The translations under genes and the position numbers were made by a program. 64,000 nucleotides of DNA. Origin: Nitrospina sp. (GTDB lineage Bacteria; Nitrospinota; Nitrospinia; Nitrospinales; VA-1). The notes under the pieces were generated by a model. That model had not been told where the DNA came from and made no database searches. It saw only the letters and a program-made list of their open reading frames with translations. The DNA lies in NCBI GenBank assembly GCA_018653085.1, contig JABIAY010000046.1:62001-126000 (forward strand), in the 5' to 3' direction. Of this stretch, positions 1-8,753 are shown piece after piece (the first letter of the stretch is position 1; every line of letters starts with the position of its first letter).

Positions 1-1404
1 TTCAACGGGAGATGATGCCAGAGGCGCAGGCTGAACAGCCATTGATGACGGAGCAGAAGGACGGGGCACCAGTTCCCCCGGTGCAGACAGGTCCATCGGG
101 TTTTCCTGGATCAACGCGGAGATGTCCTTGCCGCCGGGAGCATTTTTATTATGGTCAGGCAGAGCGAAAAAATTGATGGCAAAAAACATCAAGCCTGCGG
201 CCAGCCCGGAAGGAAGTACCAGCTTCCAGAACTTGTCCGCCCAGGATTCAATAGGAGTCAGGTTACCAATGTCACTCACCGCCAGTTGGACTATTTTGGG
301 TGTGATTTTTTTAGTGCTTTGGGTAAAGGCAATCAGCAGGGTGCGATCAGCAACCACGTTGATCATTCGGGGAATTCCCCGGGAATAGCGGTAAACCATT
401 TCTACCGCTTGCCGGGAAAAGCGTACCTTGCCCTTGCCCAATGCAACATTGAGGCGGTGCTGGATATATCCCCGGGTTTCTTCCAGGTTTAAAGCCAAAA
501 GTTCCCATTGGATGGTGATGCGCTGGCGCAATTGCCGAAGTCCCTCTTTAGCCAGGACCTTGTCCAGTTCAGGCTGGCCGATCAAAACAATTTGAATCAG
601 TTTTTCGGTATCGGTCTCAAGGTTGGATAGCAGGCGAAGTTGTTCCAGCACCATGGGTTCAAGATCCTGGGCTTCATCAATGATAACCACTACCCTGTGT
701 CCCTTGGCCCTCTCTTCGAGCAAGAAGTGATTCAGAACATCGACCAGCTTCTTTTTGCTCTTGCTTTTTCCAGGGATTCCTAATTCCGTATTGATCGTTT
801 GCAGTAGTTCCAATGAGTTGATGCATGGATTGAAAACATAAGCGATATTAAAGTCGGACCGAAGCTCCCGAAGAAAACTTCGACAGATCATCGTTTTACC
901 GGTTCCTACTTCCCCAACGATTTTTAAAAATCCGTTATTCTCCTGCAACCCATAAACCAGATGTGCCAGTACCTCTTTATGCTTGGGACTCAGGTACAGG
1001 TATTTAGGGTCCGGGGTCAGGTCGAAGGGTTTCTCGGAGAAACCAAAAAAATCCTGGTAAATATTCTGGTGTTTTGGTTTTCGAGCGTTCTCTTTTATTC
1101 CAAGAAATTTAAGTGGCCCAGGTTTATTGATTTTTGTTTCACCTGAGTCCGCATGGCCCTTTTTGACCTCAACGACCGCATCATAAGCTTCGCGCTTCTG
1201 TTTATTGGAAAGCGTGTCATAGGCGTCCTGTGCCAGCTCAATCCGTTCCTTGAGGGTGGGCTGGTCGATGGAAGTGGATTGTCCCTCCGAGGAGTCAAAC
1301 TTACCGATCAGCTTTTGATAGGCCAGGTCGATTTCCTTCTGGGTCGCCCCGGGTTGAACACCGAGCAACTGATAATAATCCGGTAACTGAACTTCACTAA
1401 TCAT
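1..1404 (-). CDS. J-domain-like / ExeA-type AAA ATPase, 3' end beyond window
   Basis: The frame is open from an ATG at 1404 to the left edge, so 468 codons are visible and the C-terminus is missing. Residues 1-75 resemble a DnaJ J-domain (start DYYQLLGVQPGATQKEID, end YDTLSNKQKREAYDAV) but have no HPD motif, so coupling to Hsp70 is doubtful. From about residue 112 the protein is ExeA/GspA-like (FFGFSEKPFDLTPDPKYLY), with Walker A GEVGTGKT at about 164-171 and Walker B VVVIIDEAQDL. A hydrophobic segment at about 397-416 suggests an inner-membrane anchor. ExeA-family ATPases assist secretin or type II secretion assembly through the peptidoglycan, and some serve exopolysaccharide systems. The role here is unknown because the downstream neighbours are outside the window. 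Domain calls are made by eye from motifs. Confidence 0.85.
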   Translation of the reverse strand, partial: MISEVQLPDYYQLLGVQPGATQKEIDLAYQKLIGKFDSSEGQSTSIDQPTLKERIELAQDAYDTLSNKQKREAYDAVVEVKKGHADSGETKINKPGPLKFLGIKENARKPKHQNIYQDFFGFSEKPFDLTPDPKYLYLSPKHKEVLAHLVYGLQENNGFLKIVGEVGTGKTMICRSFLRELRSDFNIAYVFNPCINSLELLQTINTELGIPGKSKSKKKLVDVLNHFLLEERAKGHRVVVIIDEAQDLEPMVLEQLRLLSNLETDTEKLIQIVLIGQPELDKVLAKEGLRQLRQRITIQWELLALNLEETRGYIQHRLNVALGKGKVRFSRQAVEMVYRYSRGIPRMINVVADRTLLIAFTQSTKKITPKIVQLAVSDIGNLTPIESWADKFWKLVLPSGLAAGLMFFAINFFALPDHNKNAPGGKDISALIQENPMDLSAPGELVPRPSAPSSMAVQPAPLASSPVE

Positions 1405-1728
1405 AGTGTTTTATCCAATCGGGTTGATAACCAATTTTAATTTGCCTTTAGTAAGACTAAAAAGCCAAACCCCAATAACCTATTGATATTTAATGTTTAA
1501 TTCTTCTTGCAAAAAAATTTCCAAAAACTTTGTAAATATAATAAAAACAATAGGTTAAAGATTAGCCCTCAAAGCGCAGCATGATTCCTAGCCTGAAGGA
1601 TGACCAATAACACCTTAATATACAAATAGTTGTGCAAAATGTAAACAAAAAATCAGCGCCGGGTTGGAGAAAGCCAAAAAGCCTGCCTGTGCTAGGATGG
1701 GAAATACGACAAATTGAGGTTGGAAATC
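1405..1728. other. Intergenic region between divergent genes, AT-rich
   Basis: This stretch separates the minus-strand ATPase from plus-strand yacG and should hold promoters for both. It is A+T-rich, notably from 1490 to 1560. I see no convincing -35/-10 pair, terminator, RNA or copy of the dispersed repeats. Confidence 0.4.
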
Positions 1729-1908
1729 GTGAGGGAATCCTCTAAAAAAATTCTTAAATGTCCGATCTGCAAGGAGCCATCGGAGAGAGATAAAAACAAA
1801 AATCCGTTTTTACCCTTTTGCTCAGAACGGTGCCGAACCCTTGACATGGGGGCGTGGCTGGATGGTAAATATGTTATCGAGGAAAACGAACCCGACTCGG
1901 AGTATTAA
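1729..1908 (+). CDS. yacG: YacG-like zinc protein (DNA gyrase inhibitor family)
   Basis: This 59-residue protein has the YacG zinc ribbon: CPIC, then FCSERCR, followed by the family signature LDMGAWLDGKYVI and an acidic tail. E. coli YacG binds a zinc ion with four cysteines and inhibits DNA gyrase by binding GyrB. The same frame is open from a TTG at 1714, but the GTG at 1729 is preferred because GAGG lies nine bases upstream. The gene stands alone, between a divergent ATPase gene and a region rich in stem-loops. Length and motif order fit the family. Confidence 0.85.
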   Translation: MRESSKKILKCPICKEPSERDKNKNPFLPFCSERCRTLDMGAWLDGKYVIEENEPDSEY

Positions 1909-2029
1909 ACCGGGACAAACAAAATCCGCCGTAAAACCTTGCGTCTCTGCATACCTCCCCAAAACTACGGGTAACTCTGTAAACCTAAAGTTTTTATTGG
2001 CTTGATACCTTGTTTTTTATGCAATAGTT

Positions 2030-2138
2030 ATAGGGCAAAGTTGCGCCCACTTTAATCCCTCCTTGGCAGGAAGGGAGATATTAAAAAAACTCGAATTAAA
2101 AAAAGAGAACGCCGGATTTTCCGGCGTTCTCTTTTTTT
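2030..2138 (+). ncRNA. Candidate small RNA or leader with three stem-loops ending in a terminator
   Basis: Two hairpins precede a strong terminator. One is GGGC/GCCC at about 2034-2049; the other is a bulged TCCCTCCT/AGGAAGGGA stem near 2057-2075. Upstream, TTGATA near 2004 and TAGTTA about 17 bases later could be a promoter. This gives a possible RNA of about 105 nt ending at 2138, only 30 bases before the next gene. It could be an independent small RNA or an attenuated leader of that gene. I recognise no Rfam family. The call rests on structure alone. Confidence 0.3.
2104..2138 (+). terminator. Rho-independent terminator
   Basis: A perfect 12-bp stem, AGAGAACGCCGG (2104-2115) with CCGGCGTTCTCT (2121-2132), has a five-base loop and is followed by a run of T to 2138. 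An A-rich stretch precedes it. An open frame starting at 2063 runs through this hairpin, so coding is taken to begin after it. Confidence 0.9.
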
Positions 2139-2167
2139 GCCTACAAACAATTAGTAATGGAGATGCC

Positions 2168-2881
2168 ATGAGCAAAGCAGTATTAGGAAGAAAACCTGTT
2201 AAGGCCTATGGAGGAAACGGGCGATCCGCAATTTATGAATATGGCGATGGGACAGGTTTTATGAGAAACAGCGGATCAATAACCTGGAGAAACTTTAATC
2301 CGGGGGCTATTAACAGTGGAGATTTTTCAAAAAGGCATAGCTCAATCGGAAATAATGGGCGCTTTGCCGTGTTCCCGGATTACGAAACAGGCAGAAACGC
2401 AACATACGATTTATTACGCGCGTCATCATACAATGAGCTGACTCTAGCTCAAGCTATTTCTAGATATGCGCCTAAAAAAGATAATAACGACACAGAAGCC
2501 TACATCAGGCATGTCGTTTCATTTGCCGGCCTCGGGCGCGATCAGTCGATGGCTGATTTAACAGAGAGAGAACGCTGGTCTATTGTCGATGCAATAATAG
2601 AGAAAGAAGTATATGAAGCGGGTGATATTGTTGCTCTTTCCAATATTAAAAAGAAATACAAATGGCGAATGCCAAAAGACGAAAGTGCAAGGGAGAACCA
2701 CAAAGCAAGAGATGGAAATATTTATAGTTGGGACAATCCTCCCGAAGACGGTCACCCCAGTGAAGCCCCCGGATGCAGGTGCTGGGCCGAGGCATATGAG
2801 TTTCCGCGTGTAGAAAAAGCCTCGCCCCCACGGCTAGTGGTGGCTACACATCGTTCAGCGGGGCATTCATCGTTCTTATAA
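2168..2881 (+). CDS. Orphan phage-type protein (lysozyme-like N-domain, gp7-like GCRC C-motif)
   Basis: The ATG at 2168 has GGAG a few bases upstream and lies beyond the terminator at 2104-2138, giving 237 residues. Residues about 35-130 (WRNFNPGAI, GRFAVFPDYETGRNA, AISRYAP) match a region I associate with phage structural or peptidoglycan-active proteins. The later segment ARENHKARDGNIYSWDNPP followed by PGCRCWAEAYE resembles the C-terminal motif of SPP1 gp7/Mu gpF head-morphogenesis proteins, also used in secreted toxin modules. The last 20 or so residues are translated from a dispersed repeat and the antisense end of the next gene, so the natural stop may have been lost. No other phage gene is nearby. 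Function is unknown. Confidence 0.6.
   Translation: MSKAVLGRKPVKAYGGNGRSAIYEYGDGTGFMRNSGSITWRNFNPGAINSGDFSKRHSSIGNNGRFAVFPDYETGRNATYDLLRASSYNELTLAQAISRYAPKKDNNDTEAYIRHVVSFAGLGRDQSMADLTERERWSIVDAIIEKEVYEAGDIVALSNIKKKYKWRMPKDESARENHKARDGNIYSWDNPPEDGHPSEAPGCRCWAEAYEFPRVEKASPPRLVVATHRSAGHSSFL
2821..2846 (-). repeat. Dispersed palindromic repeat at the stop of the FG-GAP gene
   Basis: Read on the minus strand, the stop TAG of the FG-GAP gene is followed at once by CCACCACTAGCCGTGGGGG, the end module of the window-wide repeat family. The plus-strand phage-type gene reads through it. Confidence 0.8.
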
Positions 2882-3995
2882 AAACTTCGAGGATTTGTTT
2901 CTGGTAAAGCACCACGGCAATATCCATCATGCCATCGTGGTTGAAGTCCGCTCCGGTGATGGAGCGGGGCTGAGACCCCACGACATAATTAAAATGTGGG
3001 TAAACAAACGATCCGTCTCCCCTTCCCGGAATTACGGATATGCTCCCCCCTCTGCGGTTACAGACAACAATATCGGGAACCTTGTCGCCGGTGAAATCCC
3101 CCACAACTATATTATGCGGCCCTTTTTCTCCGGCAAAGTCATCCAGCCTGGAAAACGCACCCTTGCCATCTCCCATATAAATACTGAGACTGTCCTTCAT
3201 CGGACTTGACGCGATCAGGTCTGTCTTGCCATCCAGGTTCATATCGTGGTGAATGATGAAGGAGGACTGGTGGCCGCCGGCAATTTTTTTGGGTGGCATG
3301 AAAGTTCCATCTCCATTGCCCAAAAACATTTTGATATGCTTCACCTTGACTGCGTTGAGTGCCATGGCGATATCCTGATTTCCATCTTTGTTGTAATCGT
3401 CGACGGTTATGTATGCGGGAGTAGGGCCTGCCTGGTAGGCTTCGGCGACTTTAAAAGTTCCGTCTCCCACCCCAAGAAGAATGATCAGTTTATTGAAACG
3501 CAGAGTCACCGCGAGATCGATATTTTCATCGTTATTGAAATCGCCTGCGGCAATCGCGATGGGAAGTCGTCCCACCTTCACTTCGGTCTTCAGCCGGAAC
3601 AGTCCGTCTTTCTGCCCGAGAATGATGGATACATTTCCATCGCCATAGTTGCATAAAGCGATATCGGGAATGCGGTCGCCATTAAAGTCCGCCACATCCA
3701 GGGCAAAAGGTTCGCGACCGGTTTCAATAGTCTGCGGACTTTTGAAGGTGCCATCACCGATGCCTTCCAGAAAAGTCAGGGAATTCCCCGCCGAGTTGAC
3801 CACCAGAAGATCTGGGAATTCATCGTTGTTCATGTCGTGGGCCAATACCACTTCTGGTTTTTCCCCGACCTTATAGGCAACCGGCAGAGCAAACAAATCT
3901 GGTGCTGGCTGGCTTTCCCCGCAACCGGATAAGAGAAGAGCCCCTAATAAAGAAAGTAGAATTTTTATTTGCAAACGCACCAATTTTGTCTCCAT
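2844..3995 (-). CDS. FG-GAP/VCBS repeat lipoprotein
   Basis: The 383-residue product begins with a lipoprotein signal whose lipobox LLSGC places the lipidated cysteine near residue 25. The rest is about seven FG-GAP-type repeats of roughly 45 residues, each with a calcium-binding DxNxDxxxD loop (DMNNDEFPDLLVV, DFNGDRIPDIALC, DYNKDGNQDIAMA) and a conserved GDGTF turn. Such repeats fold into an integrin-alpha-like beta-propeller at the cell surface. The ATG at 3995 has a distant AGGA. A TTG at 3983 or GTG at 3980 just after GGAG are alternatives. It converges on the phage-type gene, overlapping its end by 38 bases, and its stop is followed directly by a dispersed repeat. The binding partner is unknown. 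Confidence 0.85.
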   Translation of the reverse strand: METKLVRLQIKILLSLLGALLLSGCGESQPAPDLFALPVAYKVGEKPEVVLAHDMNNDEFPDLLVVNSAGNSLTFLEGIGDGTFKSPQTIETGREPFALDVADFNGDRIPDIALCNYGDGNVSIILGQKDGLFRLKTEVKVGRLPIAIAAGDFNNDENIDLAVTLRFNKLIILLGVGDGTFKVAEAYQAGPTPAYITVDDYNKDGNQDIAMALNAVKVKHIKMFLGNGDGTFMPPKKIAGGHQSSFIIHHDMNLDGKTDLIASSPMKDSLSIYMGDGKGAFSRLDDFAGEKGPHNIVVGDFTGDKVPDIVVCNRRGGSISVIPGRGDGSFVYPHFNYVVGSQPRSITGADFNHDGMMDIAVVLYQKQILEVFIRTMNAPLNDV

Positions 3996-4020
3996 AGTTT
4001 TTTTCGATCCTGCGTCCCAT

Positions 4021-4176
4021 CACTAGCCGTGGGGGTAACGTGCACGTTATATTTTTCCTTAGCCTTCGTGCCCCGGAGGGGTAATAACCCTCGCTGGCGA
4101 GCAAAGAGTTATCTCAGCTTAAAAAGTAATTGCTATACTCCCTCCCACGGGAGTGGGCTAGCGGAGGTTCTCCGCT
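4021..4176 (+). repeat. Composite dispersed repeat, four palindromes and a core
   Basis: In order: CACTAGCCGTGGGGG (4021), a GTGCCCCGGAGGGG module near 4070, the core with TGGCGAGCAAAGAGTTATCTC, then CCCACGGGAGTGGG, and GCGGAGGTTCTCCGC (4161-4175). It fills most of the 283-base gap between the FG-GAP lipoprotein and the LysM/M23 gene. The rest of the gap (4177-4278) is AT-rich and probably carries the promoter of the downstream gene. Confidence 0.85.
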
Positions 4177-4278
4177 AAAACGATTTTTTGTTTATACAGG
4201 ATGCCTCGAAACTTGTAAACGAATTTGAAAAAATGCTACAATTTTCAATAGTTTATAGCATATTCACGTCCCCATAAA

Positions 4279-4986
4279 ATGCCCTGCCATCATTATTTAA
4301 AATCTGTTTTTTTCATCGGCTTTTTATTCCTTACAGGATGCCAGAGTTTCCAATACGACCCCTGGCCCGATACCGGGGAAGGGGTGTATCACACAGTACA
4401 AAAAGGCCAGACCCTGTATCGCATTGCCAAAACCTATGAACTGGATGTGAAAGTTTTGCAACGCGCCAACCATATCGGAGACCCCTCAAAACTCAAGGAG
4501 GGAACCCGGTTGTGGATACCGGGGGCCCGCAGGGTTTTGCAGATACCCGACAAGCCCCACCCACATACCGCAAAAAAGAAAACATCGCCGACTGTCAAAC
4601 CCCGCAAGGGTTTTTTCATCTGGCCCACCAAGGGAACATTGACTTCCCGGTTCGGGATGCGAAACGGGCGCAAACATGAAGGGATCGATATTGCGGCTCC
4701 CAAGGGGACCCCTGTGCATTCCGCCGCGGATGGTAAGGTGGTGTTTAGTGGATGGGGGCCCACCGGCTATGGAAAAATGGTCATCATAAAACACAAGCAT
4801 CACCTGACCACCCTTTATGCGCACAACTCAAAACTTCTTGTTAAAAAAGGAAGCCGGGTCAAGCAGGGACAAAGAATCTCCCTGATGGGAAACACTGGCC
4901 GATCTACCGGACCCCATCTCCATTTTGAAGTGCGAAATGATACACACCCAAAAGATCCTATAAAATATCTGTCCGTTAAAAGATAA
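4279..4986 (+). CDS. LysM-M23 peptidase lipoprotein (NlpD-like)
   Basis: The 235-residue protein has a lipoprotein signal (lipobox LTGC, Cys21), one LysM peptidoglycan-binding domain at about 37-80 (YHTVQKGQTLYRIAKTYELD) and a C-terminal M23 domain at about 118-218. Zinc ligands appear intact: H133 and D137 in HEGID, and H213/H215 in PHLHFEV. An active endopeptidase is therefore possible, unlike the degenerate M23 of E. coli NlpD, which activates amidases. A basic linker at 95-112 joins the domains. The likely site of action is the periplasmic face of the cell envelope during wall remodelling. It is 75 bases upstream of apt on the same strand. Confidence 0.9.
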   Translation: MPCHHYLKSVFFIGFLFLTGCQSFQYDPWPDTGEGVYHTVQKGQTLYRIAKTYELDVKVLQRANHIGDPSKLKEGTRLWIPGARRVLQIPDKPHPHTAKKKTSPTVKPRKGFFIWPTKGTLTSRFGMRNGRKHEGIDIAAPKGTPVHSAADGKVVFSGWGPTGYGKMVIIKHKHHLTTLYAHNSKLLVKKGSRVKQGQRISLMGNTGRSTGPHLHFEVRNDTHPKDPIKYLSVKR

Positions 4987-5061
4987 AGTTTTCTTTTTCT
5001 CTAATCTCTGATAAAAAAACAACGGTGCAATGCCAACGCGAACTTTAAGAAAGGTGAGACC

Positions 5062-5583
5062 ATGGAATCTGTGAAACAAATCATCCGTGATATTCCGGAC
5101 TTTCCCAAAGAGGGAATCATCTTTAAAGACATCACTCCGCTTCTGGGCGACCCCGTGGCGTTTCAGAAAACGATTAACTCCCTGAAGGATCGTTACGCGG
5201 ACAAGCCGGTGGATGCGGTGGTTGGTGTGGAAGCACGCGGATTTATCTTTGCCTCAGCTTTGGCCTATGCACTGGGCACCGGAATGATCATGGTTCGAAA
5301 ACCGGGCAAACTGCCCTACAAAACCTTCCAGGAAACCTACTCCCTGGAATACGGAACCGACACCGTTGAAATTCATCAGGATGCATTGCGCTCAGGACAA
5401 AATATTATCGTCATTGATGATGTGCTGGCTACAGGAGGAACTCTGTCAGCCACCCTCGATTTGATCCAGAAAAATTTTGAAAATATAAATATTCTGGAAG
5501 CCGTATTCCTGATCGAACTGGACTTCCTCAAGGGCCGGGAAAAACTCAAAGACACCCCCATCTACTCAATGATCCACTACTAG
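5062..5583 (+). CDS. apt: Adenine phosphoribosyltransferase
   Basis: The 173-residue product matches type I Apt over its full length. It starts IRDIPDFPKEGIIFKDITPL, contains VGVEARGF near 54-61, and has the PRPP-binding loop IIVIDDVLATGGT at 115-127. The cytosolic enzyme converts adenine and PRPP to AMP and pyrophosphate in purine salvage. AAGGTGAG upstream of the ATG serves as the ribosome-binding site. The stop TAG is immediately followed by a CCCACTCCCGTGGG palindrome of the dispersed repeat family. Confidence 0.97.
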   Translation: MESVKQIIRDIPDFPKEGIIFKDITPLLGDPVAFQKTINSLKDRYADKPVDAVVGVEARGFIFASALAYALGTGMIMVRKPGKLPYKTFQETYSLEYGTDTVEIHQDALRSGQNIIVIDDVLATGGTLSATLDLIQKNFENINILEAVFLIELDFLKGREKLKDTPIYSMIHY

Positions 5584-5640
5584 CCCACTCCCGTGGGGGG
5601 GGATGGCAAGAGCCCATCAAGCCGAGCTAACCTATGCTTA
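5584..5640. repeat. Dispersed repeat between convergent apt and DUF4911 genes
   Basis: CCCACTCCCGTGGG follows the apt stop. The remainder is a minus-strand copy of the core (TAGCTCGGCTTGATGGGCTC), which begins at the stop of the opposing DUF4911 gene. One element therefore bridges two convergent stop codons. Confidence 0.8.
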
Positions 5641-5895
5641 CCTGTCAACGCTATTGCTTATTGCCTTCCCCGCTAAGGGACGGAAGGGGATTTCCTTTGC
5701 AAGGGCTTCGGTGAGCTTGCGAACATCTTCCAGGTAATCGGGAGAGATCATGAGTTCAATAATTCCACGGGAGGGGTCCAGCGTTCGCACTACCGCCAGT
5801 TCTTCGTATCCCTCAAAAATGCTGACGATGTATGCGATGTCTTTTTTATCGACTTCAACCTGCCATTGAATAGAATCGGTATGCACTGCCATCAC
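5638..5895 (-). CDS. DUF4911-type small protein
   Basis: This protein of about 85 residues follows mnmG. Its start GTG/ATG (5895/5892) overlaps the mnmG TGA stop, so translation is probably coupled. The pattern [20 protein letters not shown] followed by [20 protein letters not shown] is that of the DUF4911 family, which I recall as small alpha/beta proteins of unknown function in delta-type Proteobacteria and relatives. No signal peptide or membrane segment is visible. Coupling to mnmG suggests a link with tRNA modification or translation, but this is inference from position only. Confidence 0.7.
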   Translation of the reverse strand: MMAVHTDSIQWQVEVDKKDIAYIVSIFEGYEELAVVRTLDPSRGIIELMISPDYLEDVRKLTEALAKEIPFRPLAGKAISNSVDR

Positions 5896-7763
5896 CTTTT
5901 CTCAGCGAGAATACGTTTTTCCAAGAGCAACATGATCAGGCTGATGGCTGATGGTGTGACTCCCGAAATGCGTCCTGCCTGCCCTAATGTAACCGGGCGA
6001 ATTTCTTCAAGTTTCTGCACCACTTCGTGGGAGAGTCCGGAAACCCCCTGATACTGGAACTCATCCGGTATGGGGTAGCTTTCCAGTTTCTTCTGCCGGG
6101 CTACCATCTGATTTTGCCGGGTGATGAACCCTTCATATTTTACGCGGATCTCCACTTGCTCGCCGACCAATTGTGGCACACCCTCACCTTCGAATGCCCG
6201 GAGCAACCTGTCATGCGAAACTTCAGGTCGACGGAGCAGACCACCAAGGGTAGTGGGATTTCTCAATTCGTGAATACCCAAAGTAGACAACCGGGCAAGT
6301 GTTTGCGGGTTGGGTACCACTGCCGTCTTTTCCAGCCTTTTTATCTCTCTGTCGACTGCGCGGTATTTTTCCATACATTTTTCAAGTAATGTTTTATCCA
6401 CCAGACCCAGATCATGACCCTTTTGCATCAACCGCTCATCGGCATTATCCTGCCTTAAAATCAGCCGGTATTCAGCCCGAGAGGTGAACATGCGGTAAGG
6501 CTCCTGCGTGCCCTTGGTCACCAGGTCATCAATGAGTACACCGATATAACTATCCATGCGGGTGAGCAAAAACGGTTTTCGTTTTTGCGCCTTGAGGGCG
6601 GCATTGATCCCCGCCACGATTCCCTGACCTGCCGCTTCTTCATAACCGGAGGTGCCATTGATTTGACCGGCGTGGAACAATCCACTTACCCGTTTGGTCT
6701 CCAATGCCGGAGTGAGTTGCGTAGGGGGAACAAAATCGTATTCCACGGCGTAGCCGGGTAAGACAATTTCGGCCTGTTCCAGACCCGGAATCGTTTGCAC
6801 AAACTGCAACTGCACCTCCTCGGCAAGACTGGTGGAAATACCGTTCGGATAAATCCAGTCCGTATTGAGACCTTCGGGTTCCAGAAAAATATTATGCGAA
6901 TTCTTATCCGGAAACTTTACTACCTTATCTTCTATGGAGGGGCAATAGCGCGGACCGACTCCATCTATCACACCGCTGTATAACGGCGACAAATGCATGT
7001 TGTCACGGATGACCTGCGCGGTTCGCTCATTGGTTGCAGTGAGGTAGCAGGGCACCTGTTTTAAGTCAAGGCGGGAAGTCGAAAACGAAAAGGGTCGCGG
7101 TACCTCATCACCGGGCTGAATGGTACACTGGCTGAAGTCGATACTGTCCCGCTTCAAACGTGGCGGGGTTCCTGTTTTCAAGCGGCCCAACTCAAATCCG
7201 GCAGATAAAAACGATTGCGATAATTTGGTGGAAGGTTTTTCTCCTACCCGTCCAGCCGGCCTGCTTTCCAGTCCAAGGTGTATCAGCCCGTTCAAAAAGG
7301 TTCCTGTTGTGATGACCACGCAGGCGGCCTGAATTTCGGTGCCCTTTGCAGTCCGCACTCCTTTAATAGTGGAATTCTCAATAATCAGTTCATCGACTTC
7401 TTCAAAGAGCAGGTCGAGGTTTTCGGTATTTTCCAGAACCCGGCGCATGGCATTTTTGTAACGATCCTTGTCAGCCTGAGCCCTGAAACCATGTACCGCC
7501 GGACCCTTGGACATGTTCAGCACCCGGAACTGGATTCCCGTCTCATCAATGATTTTAGCCATCTCGCCGCCGAGCGCATCTATTTCGCGCACAATATGGC
7601 CTTTGCCCACCCCGCCAATAGCAGGGTTGCAGGGCATCAGGGCGATTTTGTCCGCTTCCAGGGTGATCATCATAGTGGAGCACCCCATGCGCGCCGAGGC
7701 CAGGGCCGCTTCGCAACCTGCGTGCCCACCGCCGATAACAATTACGTCAACCTTTTTCATCAA
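5892..7763 (-). CDS. mnmG: tRNA uridine 5-carboxymethylaminomethyl modification enzyme MnmG
   Basis: The 623-residue length is typical of MnmG/GidA. An N-terminal FAD-binding Rossmann motif is clear ([17 protein letters not shown], residues 11-27), with the family signatures [12 protein letters not shown] and [19 protein letters not shown] and the C-terminal helical domain (YEGFITRQ). With MnmE it forms the complex that installs the cmnm5 group on wobble uridine-34 of several tRNAs, using FADH2 and a folate one-carbon unit. It is first of a pair with the DUF4911 gene. The GT2 gene upstream lies on the same strand, 43 bases away. Confidence 0.97.
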   Translation of the reverse strand: MMKKVDVIVIGGGHAGCEAALASARMGCSTMMITLEADKIALMPCNPAIGGVGKGHIVREIDALGGEMAKIIDETGIQFRVLNMSKGPAVHGFRAQADKDRYKNAMRRVLENTENLDLLFEEVDELIIENSTIKGVRTAKGTEIQAACVVITTGTFLNGLIHLGLESRPAGRVGEKPSTKLSQSFLSAGFELGRLKTGTPPRLKRDSIDFSQCTIQPGDEVPRPFSFSTSRLDLKQVPCYLTATNERTAQVIRDNMHLSPLYSGVIDGVGPRYCPSIEDKVVKFPDKNSHNIFLEPEGLNTDWIYPNGISTSLAEEVQLQFVQTIPGLEQAEIVLPGYAVEYDFVPPTQLTPALETKRVSGLFHAGQINGTSGYEEAAGQGIVAGINAALKAQKRKPFLLTRMDSYIGVLIDDLVTKGTQEPYRMFTSRAEYRLILRQDNADERLMQKGHDLGLVDKTLLEKCMEKYRAVDREIKRLEKTAVVPNPQTLARLSTLGIHELRNPTTLGGLLRRPEVSHDRLLRAFEGEGVPQLVGEQVEIRVKYEGFITRQNQMVARQKKLESYPIPDEFQYQGVSGLSHEVVQKLEEIRPVTLGQAGRISGVTPSAISLIMLLLEKRILAEKR

Positions 7764-7806
7764 ATTTGAACCGGATGGGTGAATGAACTATCTATAGTAC
7801 AACAGT

Positions 7807-8739
7807 TCAGGGTGAAAATAGAAGTTTGAGTTTGAGCCGGAGGGAATCGTCCGCACTTTGGGTGGCGGAACCTGTCAGATGACGAAAAGCGGAGCGAACC
7901 AGTCCTGCTAAAAATGTCACCTTGTATAAGGAACGTAAAATAAAATTCCAGCCGCAGGAATAATATTTAGAGTAGAAATAAAGGTTACTTTTATAGGTTT
8001 CCACAATGACCTTTTCCCGATGCTCCGGTTGATGCGTGCTCTGACCCAGGAGGTGCTTGACCGATGTTTCGGGGAAGTAGCATATTTTTTGTTCGGCTTT
8101 TCGGGTTCGCCTGCAAAAATCATCTTCTTCATTGTACAAAAAATGTTTTTCATCGAGGAGGCCGACAGATTCCATGATTGTTCTGCGAATGAAGAAACAG
8201 GATCCACCAACCGCTTCCACTTCGCGGGGGCCCTTTCCGACCATGCCTTTGAATTCATCGGCAGGATTGTATTTCCCAAGAATCTTAAGCAAAGCATCTT
8301 CCGGACTGTCTTGCCATAAGCGCATGGGAAAGGGGTGATCAGACTGGTCGATGATTTGTGGGCTGAGCACGGAAAACTCTTCGTTCTCGTTAAGAAATTG
8401 AACGATTTTGAAAAAACTGTTTTCCATCAGAACCGTATCACTGTTTAGAAGAACAACAAAGCGACCACGGCTTTCCCTGAAGGCTTGGTTGGCGGCCGAA
8501 GAGAGGCCCTTGTTTTCCTGATTGCGTATTAATTGAATCTGTGGAAATTTTTTTGATACAGCGTCGGCACTCCCGTCTATAGACGCGTTGTCTACAACAA
8601 AGATTTCGCTCTCCAGACCAATGGTGTTTGTTTGCACCGATTCCAAACAGTCGAGCAAAAGGTCGCGTGTATTGAAGCTGACAACGACAATCGAAAGATC
8701 GAGGGTGGGTAGGTGAGAAAATGGTGATGTGTCTACCAT
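7807..8739 (-). CDS. Glycosyltransferase family 2
   Basis: The 310-residue protein has a GT-A fold typical of rhamnosyltransferase-like GT2 enzymes. The nucleotide-sugar site starts LSIVVVSFNTRDLLLDCLES and continues VVDNASIDGS; the metal-binding region is VVLLNSDTVL, and the acceptor side has a NEEDDFCRR acidic motif. A C-terminal amphipathic or membrane-associated region follows. It is the last gene of the tailoring operon, 15 bases downstream of the acyl carrier protein gene, and probably adds a sugar to a lipid-linked or surface glycan. Donor and acceptor cannot be read from sequence. Confidence 0.9.
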   Translation of the reverse strand: MVDTSPFSHLPTLDLSIVVVSFNTRDLLLDCLESVQTNTIGLESEIFVVDNASIDGSADAVSKKFPQIQLIRNQENKGLSSAANQAFRESRGRFVVLLNSDTVLMENSFFKIVQFLNENEEFSVLSPQIIDQSDHPFPMRLWQDSPEDALLKILGKYNPADEFKGMVGKGPREVEAVGGSCFFIRRTIMESVGLLDEKHFLYNEEDDFCRRTRKAEQKICYFPETSVKHLLGQSTHQPEHREKVIVETYKSNLYFYSKYYSCGWNFILRSLYKVTFLAGLVRSAFRHLTGSATQSADDSLRLKLKLLFSP

Positions 8740-8753
8740 GACAACCTGATCCG

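Noticed and set aside
2063..2167. Upstream extension of the phage-type gene
   Set aside because: It runs through a strong Rho-independent terminator and lacks a ribosome-binding site.
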